Translations under genes and position numbers: made by a program
Notes under the pieces: model-generated
What the model saw: the letters and a program-made list of their open reading frames with translations, nothing else
What the model was told of the DNA's origin: nothing
Database searches by the model: none
From: Antilocapra americana
Taxonomy: Eukaryota > Chordata > Mammalia > Artiodactyla > Antilocapridae
DNA length: 64,000 bases
Direction: 5' to 3'
Assembly: GCA_007570785.1 (NCBI GenBank)
Contig: ML660201.1
Location: forward strand, 42,896,595 to 42,960,594
Shown: positions 9,906-22,746 of the stretch, one piece after another
How positions within the stretch are numbered: position 1 is the first letter of the stretch
How the letters are laid out: each line of letters starts with the position of its first letter

Positions 9906-11759
9906 TCCTGACTCCTTCAACCTCACCTCATAGGTTGTTCACTCATTGTCGTATTTTAAAAGACAAGTACCTCAATCTGGGAGAAATCTCAATGGATATT
10001 TTTGCACGATTTAACAAAACAAAACCTACTCACTATCATGCAAATGCACAAGGAGGCTAGCAGAAGTGGATGAAAGTTACTCCCTCATTCATTCCACCAA
10101 CCTTTCTGGAGAAGCCCCGGTGTCCCAGATTGTGTGCAGGAGGCTCCCACTGACCTCATTTTCCCTACTCATTCTAGCTCTTCCTCTTCTCAAGATCTAT
10201 TCTTTCAATCAGAAGGACTCAAAGATAGCCGTCCTGCATTTGTTCTATAAGAGGGCTCACTAAGAAGCAGATATAGGAAAGAAGAGAAAGTAAAAGTAAC
10301 AGAGGTAAAAAATAATGTGGAAAGGAGTGAAAGAGAGGGCCTAGGACAAAAATGAGGAGAGAGAGAGAAGACTGAAGAAGAGGGTCTTAGGAAAAAAGGA
10401 AGACAACAGGGAGACTGCTATTTAGGAAGGGGAGGAGGTAAAAGCAATGAAGAATGTGTCAACTACAAATGGGCACTTTTCATCTCCCCTACAAGGGTTA
10501 TCATGAGCTGCTGCAGCTGCTGACCTTCAACACCCCCTGAAAGGACTTCAGGGTGCAGAGCAGAAACGAGGCACTCTGTGCTCAGGGAAAAGCTGCCAGG
10601 ACAGGTCTTCAGAGAGTTAGATATTCTCAGGAGCTGATTTTAAGAGCTTAATTCTTGTATCTCCATATCTAGAAAAACACTAAAATCCTTCATGGTGATG
10701 ACTATTCTTTGTTCTAGAAAAAAAACATGTGCTGGACTGCATGTATCCCCCTTCACCAAAATCACATACAGTGACCTGCCCCTGCCTCTTAGGAGCAGTC
10801 TCTGAGTCATCTGAGGTGCTGTCTACCACGCTGCAACCCTCATTTTGTCCCAAATAAAACTTAACTCACAACTCTCATGTTGTGCATTTTTTTTTAAGTC
10901 AACAAATATATACACCCAGCACTCATCCTTTCATCAGGAAAGACTCGAGAAAATTGTTCAGAATCTAAAGAGCCACTTAAGTTCCTCTCCTCTAAACCCT
11001 CCCACAGGGTGCCCCCCACTCTTAGGATACAAAGGCTCCCAGAACAGTCCTTACCAAAGGGGCTTCTCTCCTGTACCTCTCCAGTGAAGGAAGTTCCATC
11101 TCCCACAGGGCAGCCCTGTCCACCTGAACTACAGGAAGCATTCACTCCCCTCACCAAAGGCCCAGCGCCTTCCCCCAATCCCCTTTAGTTCTGAAAGTTG
11201 GGTCTGCACTTAATTAACCCCCGTGTCCCAGATTTTGAGAGAATGGATCCATGTATCTGTATGGCTGAGTCCCTTTGCTCTCCACCTGAAACTATCACAA
11301 CATTGTTAATCAGCTCTACCCCAATACAGAAAATTTTTATAACTTAAAAAAATTAAAAATTATACTTCGGTCCATCCTCAAAAAAAAAAAAAAACAGATT
11401 TGAACATGGTCCTCCTCAGCCTCACCAAGGCTACTGGAGCCCATCATCTTGAACTTACTTTCTCCCAAGTTTGAGCTGTCACTGACCATCTTCACAGACA
11501 CTGCTGTGTATACCAACAATACATGGTCCAGGGGTGTAAGGAACCCACTGGAAGATGCTGTGTCTTAAAGAGAGAAAAGCAGAAAGCTTGGGGATGAATA
11601 ATCAGAGTACAAGGGTGTCAGGTCCATTCTGATGCTGGTGCACAGCAGTGTCTCTGCAGGACTAAAGAAATCATCCATTTTTCCCTTTGACAAACCTTTA
11701 CTGAAAACATTTTACAGACAGTCATCTATGTGCCCCATTAGGAGACTTCTAAACACCCA

Positions 11760-12004
11760 ATAGTTTGGCCACCTGATGCAAAGAGCTGACTCATTTGAAA
11801 AGATCCTGATGCTGGGAAAGATTGAGGGCAGGAGAAGGGGATGACAGAGGATGAGATGGTTGGATGGCATCACTGACTCAATGGACATGAGTCTGGGTAA
11901 ACTTCGGGAGTTGGTGATGAACAGGGAGGCCTGGAGTGCTGCAGTTCATGGGGTCACAAAGAGTCGGACACAACTGAGCGACTGAACTGACTGACTGACT
12001 GAAA
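11760..12004 (+). mobile_element. BovB LINE 3' end fragment
   Basis: BovB 3' terminal segment: GCTGGGAAAGATTGAGGGCA, ATGAGATGGTTGGATGGCAT and GTCACAAAGAGTCGGACAC, ending in a TGAC short tandem repeat. Confidence 0.88.
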
Positions 12005-12041
12005 CACCCAAGGGACAGCTTATGCCCTGTTGGAGAACACT

Positions 12042-12243
12042 GTGCTCAGTCACTACGTCATGCCCAACTCTTCAGCGACCCATGAACTCTACCCCACCAG
12101 ACTCCTCTGTCCATGGGATTCCCCAGGCAAGAATACTGGAGTGGGTTGCCATTTCCTCCTCCAGGGGATCTTCCCCACCCAGGGATCAAACCTAGGTCTC
12201 CTGCATTGCAGGCGGATGCGTTACTATTGAGTCACTGAGGAAC
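12042..12243 (-). mobile_element. Bov-tA SINE
   Basis: Antisense from TGTGCTCAGTCACTACGTC through AAGAATACTGGAGTGGG to TGAGTCACTGAGGAA. Confidence 0.88.
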
Positions 12244-14129
12244 ACAGTTGTCTCAATAACTCCGACAATGAAATAACTCAATAAGAACACAAGGCAGAAG
12301 GACTTGTAAAACACACACACAAAAACTGGCATGTGCTGTGTCAGTAGAAATTCTGGCAGTTTAGTGGTAGATAATATATATATATAAGAATTTCTTATAT
12401 ATATTATATAAATACAGGTAAGGAGAGAAATTTCCCCTAACACCCAAAGACTGAATCACAGTACTTTTCCCCGAAACAATCTCAGCAGCCTTTTTTTTTT
12501 TTTACGAAAACTGTTATCCAGGTAATAAAATCTTAAAATCTTCTGCAGAGTGTTAACTTTCATCAGGATATCTTTAATAAGAGAAATGATGTAAAATCTC
12601 TCATCAGTCAAATGTAAATAAAGACGTCAGAATTTTTCAGACCATTAAATCAGCAATCTTCATCTCTCTGAGCTAAAGAGATATACAAAATATTGTCACA
12701 GAAAGTCTCATAAAAACTCATTACTAATGTTCCCAAAGGCTCATAAAATTATCTGATGAAGGCAACAGACTCTTCAAAATTCATCTTCTATAAACTGAGC
12801 ACCAGAGTCAGAAGCATCACTAATATCCTTTTAACTAAGATGTTTACAATGAAAGGTACAGGCAAAGAAAGGCAAAACTTCCCCCAAATTAGCAGGTTTA
12901 AATAATTTAATTAGATGAACATCCAGGGATAAAAAAAAATAAAAGGGGGACAACAAACTCCCATATCTGTAAATTAGTGGCACTCTCTGTGTTCTTCTGC
13001 CACTTATTCAATTAATAAGGGGCTCTAGGACATTAGGGCAATTTTCTTCTCTATTCGCAGGATTTCAAGGTGAGCAGCTAATAACTTGAAGTAAGTTGCT
13101 TGCTTAAGATTAATGGTATTCAGCAAGGAGCATTATAATTTAGGACTGTCAACCTCCAGAGAATAAATGGGCAAAGGGACATGATGGACTCGGACTGCCA
13201 ACAGCCCTGGGGACCACAAAGCACCAGCTGGAAAACAGAGGTCCACCAGGGTCAAATTTCCAGCCTTGGACTTCCTCTCTGAAATGTGGAGACAGTCTGG
13301 TAGGAAATGCAGCCAGCTCCACAGGGATCCATGCTGCAAATTTTCAGGATTTAAACAAAGCCCCTGTCCATCTGGATGGTTCTTGGCAAACAGGGAGACA
13401 AGAATTCCAGGAGCTCAGCAGTAGTCACCATGCACTGGAATCCTCTCTTAGAACTCAAGGCACAGTTCTTTTTCTGGGTGGCAGACTTCAACCCTCCACA
13501 CCACTGGAGGTCAAAGGTATTTCTGGTGGCCACAATCCCAGGAAGGCACCACAGATCAACTGCCAAGAATGTGAGTAGGAGCCACAGAGGAATCCTTAGA
13601 ACAAAATCAGGTTTGGTTTTCACTTGTTAGAAACCCTTTCCTTCCTGCAAGCCTGCGGGAGCCGAGAAGCTTCTACATGGGAGGAAATAAAGCGATCTCA
13701 GAATCACAAGGGCAGAGGGACCCAGTGAACAGGTCCCCGTCCAACCACCCCACCGGATTCTCAGTCCACCACCCACTCCAGGTCAGACAGGATCAAAGTT
13801 CAGAAGGAACTGATGGTTTACTGGTTTTCAAGTGGTGGCAGTACCATCACCAGCTCCCAAGGACATTTAGAAATATTTTGAGTGTGGACATACACCAGAA
13901 TCTGTCCAGCAGATATGGAACCATCCTTCCCCAAATGCCATTCAAGTTTTCTATTTTAAAAAAACTGATTTCCTTCATTCATCTTGGACAGGAAAGAAAC
14001 ATAGTATTCAGAGAGGCGGTGCATCCTGCCGCTGCTCACCCCTCTAGTTAAGAGGCAGAAACCGGAGCTTCCTGGCTTCCTCTCTCTACTCCACCAACAG
14101 GAAGGTGGAAGCAGCAGGAACAGAGGTGA
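12244..14129. other. CACNA2D3: Unique intronic sequence
   Basis: No gene or repeat family recognised apart from the AT palindrome and a T-run at about 12491. Confidence 0.45.
12371..12412. repeat. AT palindrome
   Basis: Near-perfect inverted repeat: ATATATATAAGAA, a one-base spacer, then TTCTTATATATAT. It could extrude a hairpin and is typical of unstable AT tracts. Confidence 0.7.
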
Positions 14130-14290
14130 AACTATTTACTGAACCTTCGCCATGGCCCAGACCTGGGTTAAGGGCTTTGCACACTTTCAGTGAATCTGCA
14201 CAAGGACTGATAGGAATCTAGGTCTCAGAGAGGGTAACTACCTTGTCGGAAGCCACACAGCCTGAAAGTGGCAGGCTATGGTTCTTATTT
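14130..14290 (+). mobile_element. MIR SINE
   Basis: Diverged MIR with GGGTTAAGGGCTTTGCACAC and AGAGAGGGTAACTACCTTG, the standard MIR core and 3' part. Confidence 0.65.
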
Positions 14291-15039
14291 ACAGGCCTGT
14301 TCTGCCCTGAGCTGGACACCACTGTGTTCACCCAACAAAGGAATGATGGACAGAAGCTAAGGATAACATCAGATCACTCCTCCCCTCATCACAAAGTACC
14401 CACCTCCTAAGGACCTTCAGGAGACACGTCAAGGACCAGAAGGTCACCAAGCCTTCCCTTCCAGAACTTTCAAGTGACGGGAAAACTGACCAAGAGGAGC
14501 ATCACTGTCTGTGACTAGAACCCCTCCAGGATTTCTGGGGGTCAGTCTGCCTCAGAAATCACCATGAAGGTGAACCCAGATTATGAGCCAGCGAACCTCT
14601 GTGTCCCTGGCTGGGAAGCTATGAAAACACAGCATGGCTACTCCCCCAGGAGCAAGCATTGCGGTCTTAATGTTGGGGGATGATGAGACCGAGCACCCCT
14701 CACCGGCTGGCCGGGGTTCAGCTTTTGCTGTATCTCCTAAAGGAGCCTCTGCTCAAGGCGCACAATAGAAACAGGATGGCAGCAAAAGCATGATGCTTAT
14801 CATATCACGATATCCTTCAGGCTGTCAGCCTGCTGCCTCGGTCATTTCTCATGTAATGAAAACAGAAGGAAAGGCACAGACGTTTGAACCTCCTCTTAAG
14901 GTGCCGGGGCTGAAACTTTGTTATCAGTAGCTCTTCTATTCCCTCCTAAGCTGCAATTTGACCAGCACACAGGACATTCAGTTACTAATCCCTGCCCTGA
15001 AGCAGAGGCTGATGAACTGCGAAGCAAAAGAGATCCAAG
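14291..15039. other. CACNA2D3: Unique intronic sequence
   Basis: No gene or repeat recognised. Confidence 0.4.
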
Positions 15040-15190
15040 GGACGCCCCTGGTGGTCCAGTGGTTAAACACTCCGTGCTTCCGCTACAGGGGGCACAGGTT
15101 CAATTCCCAGTCTGGGAACTAAGATCCTGCATGCTGTGTTGGGCAGACAAAAAGAAAACTGATTTAATTAAAAGAGAGAGAGAGAAAGAG
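15040..15190 (+). mobile_element. CHR-type tRNA-derived SINE
   Basis: Starts GGGACGCCCCTGGTGGTCCA and keeps the B-box-like GGTTCAATTCCCAGTCTGGG. It ends in an A-rich then (AG)n tail. Confidence 0.8.
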
Positions 15191-15443
15191 ACCCAAGCTT
15201 CAGAACCCATCCCAGGGGTCCCTCCCAGGGACCCAGCATTGTGTTCACATACATATGTTTTTGTCAAAATAACAAAAGTGAAATATTTTAACTTCAGTTG
15301 GTTAAAACCACTGTCTTCTTCACTCCAACTTGCCCTCTGTCACACTTATCTCACTGTTGGGGGACACTGATGGGGATGTAGGGATGTAGTGAAGGGCAAG
15401 CTCAGTTGGGGGGTCCACTCAGGTGGGGTGTAAAGGGCTGGGC

Positions 15444-15655
15444 TGTGCTGTGTTTAGTTGCTCTGTCATGTCTGACTCTTTGCAACCCCATGAGCTGTAG
15501 CTCACCAGGCTCCTCTGTCCATGGGGATTCTCCAGGCAAGAATACTGGAGTGGATTGCCATGCCTTCTTCCAGGGGATCTTCCCAACTCAGGGATCCAAC
15601 CCACGTCTCATGCATTGCAGGCAGATTCTTTAGTTTGAGTCACCAGGGAAGCCCG
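15444..15655 (-). mobile_element. Bov-tA SINE
   Basis: Antisense copy from TGTGTTTAGTTGCTCTGTC to GAGTCACCAGGGAAGCCC. Confidence 0.9.
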
Positions 15656-15977
15656 TAGAGGGGTGTATATACATCTTATTTTCCTGTATTGTCAATGTTA
15701 GTTCATAATTAGTAATGTTTGGGATTCACACAAAGCTTCACATGCCTCTGAAGGGAGTAGCCCCAACACCCCTGATCCCTTACTGTAATGGCAGGTGTCC
15801 ACCCTCCAGCTCTGGCTGGTAGGAGGCACTCTCTCCCCTGTACCCAGGTTCCCTTTCCAGTCACCTCGCCCATGGCTACCCCACCCTCTACTGCCCTCCA
15901 CCCACACTGGTCTTGCTGGCTCCACCTCACTTCTGCTCGCTTCCTTTCTTCGGCTAAAATGGTCTCAATCACATTTC
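15656..15977. other. CACNA2D3: Unique intronic sequence
   Basis: Nothing recognised. The local open frames have no family resemblance. Confidence 0.4.
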
Positions 15978-16250
15978 CTGCTGCTACTAAGTCACTTCAG
16001 TCGTGTCCAACTCTGTGTAACCCCATCGACAGCAGCCCACCAGGCTCCGCTGTCCCTGGGATTCTCCAGGCAAGAACACTGGAGTGGGTTGCCATTTCCT
16101 TCTCCAATGCATGAAAGTGAAAAGTGAAAGTGAAGTCGCTCCATCATGTCTGACTCTTCACGACCCCATGGACTGCAGCCCACCAGGCTCCTCCATCCAT
16201 GGGATTTTCCAGGCAAGAGTACTGGAGTGGGTTACCACTGCCTTCTTCGA
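15978..16250 (-). mobile_element. Bov-A2 dimer SINE
   Basis: Two antisense Bov-A monomers in tandem. The first is at 15978-16110 (CTGCTACTAAGTCACTTCAG). The second is at about 16118-16250 (AAAGTGAAGTCGCTCCATCA). A GTGAAAAGTGAAAGTGAAG linker joins them. Confidence 0.9.
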
Positions 16251-17515
16251 AAACCAGCATAAATCTCATTAAAATGCCTGACAAAATGAGGACACCAATG
16301 ACAAACTGGTTAACGAGTGTCTTCAATGCAAAGGACATTTAAGATTAGTCACTGCAGAGAAAATGTGAAATTCCCCAAAGTCTCACAGCTCCTGTATGAA
16401 AGCAGTCTGATGGGAGTTTTCCCAAATTTGACATACCTAAAAATATACATGACAATACCAGTCACAAGGAGTGAAAGTTTTCTACACTACCAATAATAAA
16501 AGTCAAGTTTCTATTCTATTCCAGAGGGGTGGTTCTCCCCCAGTGCTTTTATAAAAGGTAAATGCCTGGGTCCCCCTGATTCTGATTTAATTAGCCTGGG
16601 GTGCATCCTCAGCTTTAGGATTATAATAGTTCCCAGATTATTCTACTGGGCACCCCATGGGCAGGACCACTTCCAGAAAAGAATGAGTCATCTTTCTATT
16701 TTTTCCATAGAAAATGATATTACAAAACCATGATCATGTGAAAAGCAGATCAATGAGATTTCAGCCAAAAACTATAGGGAAAAAGAAAGAAATTTGGAAT
16801 ATGTTAGGCAATAAATTAAAATAATAATAATAGTAATAATAACTTTACATTATTTTCTGGATATTGTAATGTTTATGGTATGTAACATAAATGATACAAC
16901 TTTTAAATCATATGTCGTGATTTCTTTTCTATTAATAATTTTGTGTTCATAAAGTTAACACAAAAGTTCATAAAAAAAAACATAATTTTGTATTCATAAA
17001 GTAGACTTCCCAAATGTAGAAGCTTGAGTTCTCCGAGGAAAAGAGCAAATTTTGTGTGCATTTTTCAAAATAGATAGATTCCATTAGCCAAGGAAGGCAA
17101 AGAACTTGGTGGGTAACAAATCCAAGGAGATTAAAGATAGCATCAACGTTCATCAGCACCAGTTCCACAGAATTTGATAATTCTGTCATATTCGCCCCCA
17201 TGCTCAGCACAAGCCTGGTACATAGGAGGTACTAGTAAGAAATTTGTTAATTTTTTTTTACTTATTCCCTCCTTGACTATAGCTATGAAAAATATAGGGT
17301 TTTTTTTATGATTTTGAAGTTAAAAGTTTTACATTTAAACTTTTGTTTAATCCTATTACACACTCATTAAAAGGAACTCTTAGGAAGAGTGTGTATTAAT
17401 AGCAAAAAGGATAAAGGACATGAAACTGTACATCCCAGATCACTGAACTCAAGTTAAACAAAAATCTGCACTGGGCAAGCAAAAAGTCTAGAAGAAAAAA
17501 AAAATGACATGCCAG
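16251..17515. other. CACNA2D3: AT-rich intronic sequence
   Basis: Contains a MER5-like relic (listed), a (TAA)n-type run at about 16818-16843 and a short local duplication. AATTTTGTGTTCATAAAGT at 16937 is repeated with one change at 16984. Nothing coding seen. Confidence 0.45.
16525..16660 (+). mobile_element. MER5-like hAT-Charlie fragment
   Basis: GGTGGTTCTCCCCCAGTGC, then CTGATTCTGATTTAATTAGC, resembles MER5A/B. Confidence 0.5.
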
Positions 17516-17804
17516 GCCTCCCTACCCATCGCCAACTCCCAGAGTTTACTCAAACTCTGAGTCGGTGATGCCATAAAACCATCTCATCCTCTGTCATCCC
17601 CTTCTCTTCCTGCCTTCAATATTTCCCAGCATCAGGGTCTTTTCCAATGAGTCCATTCTTCCCATCAAGGTTCAGCTTCAGCATCAGTCCTTCCAATAAA
17701 TATTGAGGATTGATTTCCTTGAGGATTGACTGATTGGATCTCCTTGCAGTCCAAGGGACTCTCAAGAGTCTTCTCCAACACCACAGTTCAAAAGCATCAA
17801 CTCT

Positions 17805-18506
17805 TTAGCTCTCAGCTTTCTTTATAATCCAACTCTCACATCCATACATGACTACTGGAAAAACCATAGCTTTGACTATTTGGACCTTTGTCAGCAAAGT
17901 AATGTCTCTGCTTTTTAATATGTTGCCTAGATTGGTCATAACTTTTCTTCCAAGGAGCCAGCATCTTTTAATTTCATGGCTGCAGTCACCATCTGCAGTT
18001 ATTTCGGAGCCCAAAAATATAAAGTCTGTCACTGTTTCCGTTGTTTCCCCATCTATTTGCCATGAAGCGGTGGGACCAGATGCCATGATCTTAGCTTTCT
18101 GAATGTTGAGCTTTAAGCTAACTTTTTCACTCTCCTCTTTCACTTTCAGCAAGAGTCTCTTCAGATCTTCTTTGCTTTCTGCCATAAGGGTGGTGTCATC
18201 TGCATACTTGAGGTTATTGATATCTCTCATGGCAATTTTGATTCCAGCTTGCACTTCATCCACCCTGGAATTTCTCATGATGTACTCTGCATGTAAGCTA
18301 AATAAGCAGGGTGACAATATATAGCCTTTACATACTCCTTTTCCTATTTGGAACCAGTCTGTTGTTCCATGTCCAGTTCTAACTGTTGCTTCCTGACCTG
18401 CATACAGATTTCTCAAGAGGCAGGTCAGGTGGTCTGCTATTCCCATCTCTTGAAGAATTTTCCACAGTTTATTATGATCCACAGTCAAAGACTTTGGCAT
18501 AGTCAA
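17805..18506 (-). pseudogene. BovB reverse transcriptase, C-terminal fragment
   Basis: A 233-codon open remnant of the LINE polymerase. It covers the palm with YADDT (about residue 102) and the downstream thumb-like part (ADGDCSHEIKR, FPVVMYGCESW). It is cut off upstream by frame breaks. It is not a host gene. Confidence 0.9.
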
Positions 18507-18545
18507 TAAAGCAGAAATAGATGTTTTTCTGGAACTCTCTTGCTT

Positions 18546-19214
18546 TTACCATGATTCAGTGGATATTGGCAATTTGATCTCTGGTTGAATATCTGGAAGT
18601 TCCCAGTTCTCGTACTGTTGAAGCTTGGCTTGGAGAATTTTGAGAATTACTTTGCCTGCGTGCGAGATGAGTGCAAGTGTGCAGTAATTTGAGCTTTCTT
18701 TGGCATTGCCTTTCTTTGGGATTGGGATGGAAACTGACCTTTTCCAGTCCTGTGGCCACCGCTGAGTTTTCCAAATGTGCTGGCATATTGAGTGCTGCAT
18801 TTTCACAGCATCATCTTTTAGGATTTGAAATAGTTCACCTGGAACCCCATCACCTCCACTAGCTTTGTTTGTGGTGATGCTTCCTAAGGCCCACTTGACT
18901 TCACATTCCAGGATGTCTGGCTCTAGGTGAGTGATCACGCCATTGTGATATTCTGGGTCATGAAGATCTTTTTTGTACAGTTCTTCTGTGTATTCTTGCC
19001 ACCTCTTCTTAATATCTTCTGTTTCTGTTAGGTTCGTACCATTTCTGTCCTTTATTGTGCCCACCTTTGCATGAAATGTTCCCTTGGTATCTCTAATTTT
19101 CTTGAAGAGATCTCTAGTCTTTCCCATTCTATTGTTTTCCTCTATTTCTTTGCACTGATCACTGAGGAAGGCTTTCTTATCTCTCCTTGCTATTCTTTGG
19201 AACTCTGCATTCAA
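18546..19214 (-). pseudogene. BovB reverse transcriptase, N-terminal fragment
   Basis: A 222-codon remnant with the RT finger segment (SIPIPKKGN, VKWALGSITTNKASGGDG). The real BovB protein would continue into the downstream fragment, but the frame is broken. It is a fossil of the mobile element. Confidence 0.88.
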
Positions 19215-20215
19215 ATCGGTTTATCTTTCCTTTTCTCCTTTGCTTTTCGCTTCTCTTCTTTTCTCAGCTATTTCTAAGGCCTCCTCAGACAACCATTCTG
19301 CCTTTTTGCATTTCTCTTCTTGGGCATGGTCTTGCTCCCTGTCTCCTGTACAATGTCATGAACCTCCATCCATTGTTCATCAGGCACTCTGTCTCTCAGA
19401 TCTAATCCCTTAAATTTATTTCTCCCTTCCACTGTATAATCATAAGGGATTTGATTTAGGTCATACCTGAATGGTCTAGTGGTTTTCCTTACTTTCTTCA
19501 ATGTAAGTCTGAATTTGGCAATAAGGAGTTCATGATCTGAGCCACAGTTAGCTCCCAGTCTTGTTTTTGCTGACTGTATAGAACATCTCCATCTTTGGCT
19601 ACAAAGTATATAATCAATCTGATTTCAGTATTGACCATCTGGTGATGTCCATGTTAGAGTCTTCTCTTGTGTTGTTGGAAGAAGATGTTTGTTATGACCA
19701 GTGTGTTCTCTTGTCAAAACTCTGTTAATCTTTGCCCTGCTTCATTTTGTACTCCAAGGCCAAATTTGCTGTTACTCCAGGTATCTCTTGACTTCCTATT
19801 TTTGTATTCCAGTCCCCTATAATGAAAAGGACATCTTTTTTAGGTATTAGTTTTAAAAGGTTTTCTAGGTCTTCAGAGAACCGTTCAACTTTAGCTTCCT
19901 CAGCATTACTGGTTGGGGCACTGGCTTGGATTACTGTGATATTGAATGATTTGCCTTGGAAATGAACAGAGATTATTTCGTCGTTTTTGAGATTGCATCC
20001 GAGTACTGCATTTCAGACTCTTTTGTTGACTATGAGGGCTACTCCATTTCTTCTAAGGGATTTTTGCCTACAGTAGTAGATATAATGGCCACCTGAGTTA
20101 AATTCATCCATTCCAGTCCATTTTAGTTCACTGATTCCTAAAATGTGGATGTTCACTCTTGCCATCTCCTGTTTGACCACTTCCAATTTAATCCTCATTT
20201 TCCAAAAGGTCACGA

Positions 20216-20925
20216 ATGATCATGTACTTGTTTAATGATGACTGAATCAACCAGGACTCCAATAGACAATAAATGACAAAGGCAAACTGCAGTAATATGA
20301 AGAGTATTTGGTTACAAGGGATGATTTAAAATGGAGAGGTTGAGTTTTACCCTCTGAAACACTGCAGTTGCAGGGTGAGCAGACACACGACTCTCACAGG
20401 ATTCTTGTGCCAGAAATGACACATCTCACCTCCACTCATATTCCATTAGCCAAAAGCAAGCTACATGACCACGCTTCAACAGAATGGGAAGTGTGATTTA
20501 ACATGTACCCAGAGGGAAGACAAAGGAAATTTTCATGAACATCACTAGAGACCATCACAGGGGAAAGATCCAGACAGCCAATTTTCTTTGCATTTCTGCA
20601 AATGAGTGAGTCTGACCCAAAGCTCTGAGCAGCACGAAGTCCAAAAGGGCATGCTGGCTGAACAAATGAAATCATTGCCCCTAGAGGAAGTACCCTGTGT
20701 CCAGAACCTCAACACAGAAACAGCACAGTGGGTGAAACTATGTGGGATCTTGATCAAATACTCAAAAGGAAAGACAGAGAAAATACCACCAACCCATGAC
20801 CATCTAATTTCAAGAAGCCAGTTCTGAACTGACACTCTTGTTATTCAAGATTTGATGTAAGATGAATGGATAAAAATGATGTGGTTGATATCTATCTATC
20901 TGTATACACACACACAGAATGGAAT
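20216..20925. other. CACNA2D3: Unique intronic sequence
   Basis: No gene or repeat recognised. A short TATC/CA tract lies at about 20888-20918. Confidence 0.4.
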
Positions 20926-21148
20926 CCTTGTTGTTTAGTCCTTAAGTTATGTCTGACTCTTCTGTGACCCCATGGACTGTAGCCTGTCAGGCTTCTCTGT
21001 CCATTGGATTTCCCAGGCAAGAATATTCGAGTGGATTGCCATTCCACTTGCCATTTCCTTCTCCAGGGGATCTTTCCAACCCAGGAATCCAACCCTCGTC
21101 TCCTGCATTGCCAGGCAGATTCTTTACTGCTGAGCCACCAGCGAAGCC
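20926..21148 (-). mobile_element. Bov-tA SINE
   Basis: Antisense from TTGTTGTTTAGTCCTTAAG to GAGCCACCAGCGAAGCCC. It is placed at the left edge of an L1 end. Confidence 0.9.
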
Positions 21149-21770
21149 CAGTGGAATACTACTCAGTCATAAAAAAAAGAATGAAGTTTTGCCATTTGCA
21201 GCAACATGGGTAAACTTGGAAAGCATTATGCTAAAAGTGAAATGAGTCAAACAGAGAAAGACAAAAACTGTATGACATCACTTATATGTGGAATCTACAA
21301 AATACAGCAAATTAATAAATATAACAAAAAAGAAGCAGACTCACAGATATAGACAATTAACTAGTGGTTTCCAGTAGGGAGAAGGAAGGGTTAAGGGGCA
21401 AGACAGGTGTGGGGAAGTGGGAGGTACAAACTATTGGGTGTAAAGTGACAGTCAAAGTGTTACCCATTCAGTCATGTGACCCCATGGGCTGTAGCCCACC
21501 AGGCTCCTCTGTCCAGGGATTCTCCAGGTAAGAATACTGGAGTGGGTTGCCATTTCCTTCTCTAGGGGATCTTCCTGACCCAGGGATCAAACCTTGGAGT
21601 CTCCCACACTGTAGGCAGATTCTTTACCATTTGAGCCACCAGGGAAGCCCCAATTGGGTATAAAATAGGCTCAAAGATGTGTTGTACAGCAGGAGGAATA
21701 TAGCCCATATGTTGTAATAACTGTAAATGGAAAGTAATCATTTAAAATTAAGTATTTTTTTAAAAAGATT
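21149..21770 (+). mobile_element. L1 LINE 3' end (split by Bov-tA)
   Basis: TGGAATACTACTCAGTCATA, GCAACATGGGTAAACTTGG and ATATGTGGAATCTACAAAA identify the L1 3' end. The tail resumes after the SINE (AGGAGGAATATAGCCCATAT) and ends A/T-rich. Confidence 0.85.
21439..21651 (-). mobile_element. Bov-tA SINE inside the L1
   Basis: Antisense copy from GTAAAGTGACAGTCAAAGTG to GAGCCACCAGGGAAGCCCC. Confidence 0.88.
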
Positions 21771-22730
21771 TGATGCCCAAAGGGACAGTCTGTTTGTACT
21801 GGAGAGAAGATGCCACACAGAATTCTGCTTGGGAGGGGCTGGATGCAAGAAGCCCCCCCAACAAGGCTCTGGAGGCTCAAGCTGGCTCCTTCTTTCCTGG
21901 CAAGCAGTGAACTCCAGGATATTGTTCAAAGACAGAATCGATACTGAAAACATTTCCAAGTTGCTCTGGAACAAAATTTCCACAGAAGGCATCTGAAATA
22001 GAATAGCTCACCAAAGGATCTATATTAACAGGTAGGGGGATTTCTGTAACTGCACCCAGGATAACCTCAAAGCTGCAACTGGAAGAGACACCCCCTAGAG
22101 AGCCAAATAGAAGCCCACAGAACTAGCGAGCCAGGGGGCTCCTAATAACATCCCCAGCCCCTGCAAAGAATCACAGAGCTTTAAGTAGGCAGACTGCAGG
22201 AAGCAGAGATTACAGACAACACGGCGACAGGACAGTCTCGGAGTGGCACCGTGGAGCTGCGATGCCTCCAGCCCTGGCTGGCAATTTCCTTCTGAAATAG
22301 CGCAGCGCCTTTTAAAATTATATGTTGCTTCTCTCCAACCTCAAAGAACTTCTGAATGTAATGATTACAAGGAAGCTGCTACATGAAAAGAGCCTCTGCA
22401 CGGAGAATTTATCCTCTTTCTTCTCACTGTTCCCACTCAAGTCATCATCTTTGTTCAACACATTCGTCATCCCTCACTGGAAGAGGAAATAACTCCAGCA
22501 AAAGCAAAGCACTCGAAGGCTTCATTGAGTGTGTAAGCTCCATACTGCTGTGTAACAAGTCACTCCCAAAACCTAGTGACCTAAATGTTAATGGTCATTT
22601 CTTATTTCTCATGGTTTCTGTGGGGTAGAGATTGGGGAAAGGCCCAGCTGAGCAGTTCCTGTATGGGGTCTCACAAGTGATTACCATCAGGTCTCAGCTG
22701 GGGATGGTATCATCGCTTGAGACCAGGTTA
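21771..22730. other. CACNA2D3: Unique intronic sequence
   Basis: No gene or repeat family recognised. Confidence 0.4.
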
Positions 22731-22746
22731 GAGGATCCATTTTTTA

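Larger units (their letters stand above)
8816..11759. other. CACNA2D3: Mostly unique intronic sequence
   Basis: No gene or interspersed repeat recognised. A purine-rich (GA) tract spans about 10265-10450. Paired octamer motifs and a 44-bp tandem duplication are listed separately. Confidence 0.45.
17516..20215 (-). mobile_element. BovB (RTE) LINE, 5'-truncated and decayed
   Basis: A long minus-strand BovB copy. Its 5' boundary (20215) lies inside the endonuclease part: 20013-20213 encodes a HILGISELKWTGM-type segment. The reverse transcriptase part is split into two frames, 18546-19214 and 17805-18506. The second keeps VDHNKLWKIL, TDWFQIGKG and the catalytic box YADDT. Frame breaks near 18506-18546, 19214-19274 and 19501-20013 show it cannot make a complete protein. 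The 3' UTR (17516-17800) has the usual BovB GGATGAGATGGTT-type segments in complement. It lies in the same orientation as CACNA2D3. BovB is the horizontally transferred LINE abundant in ruminants. Confidence 0.95.
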
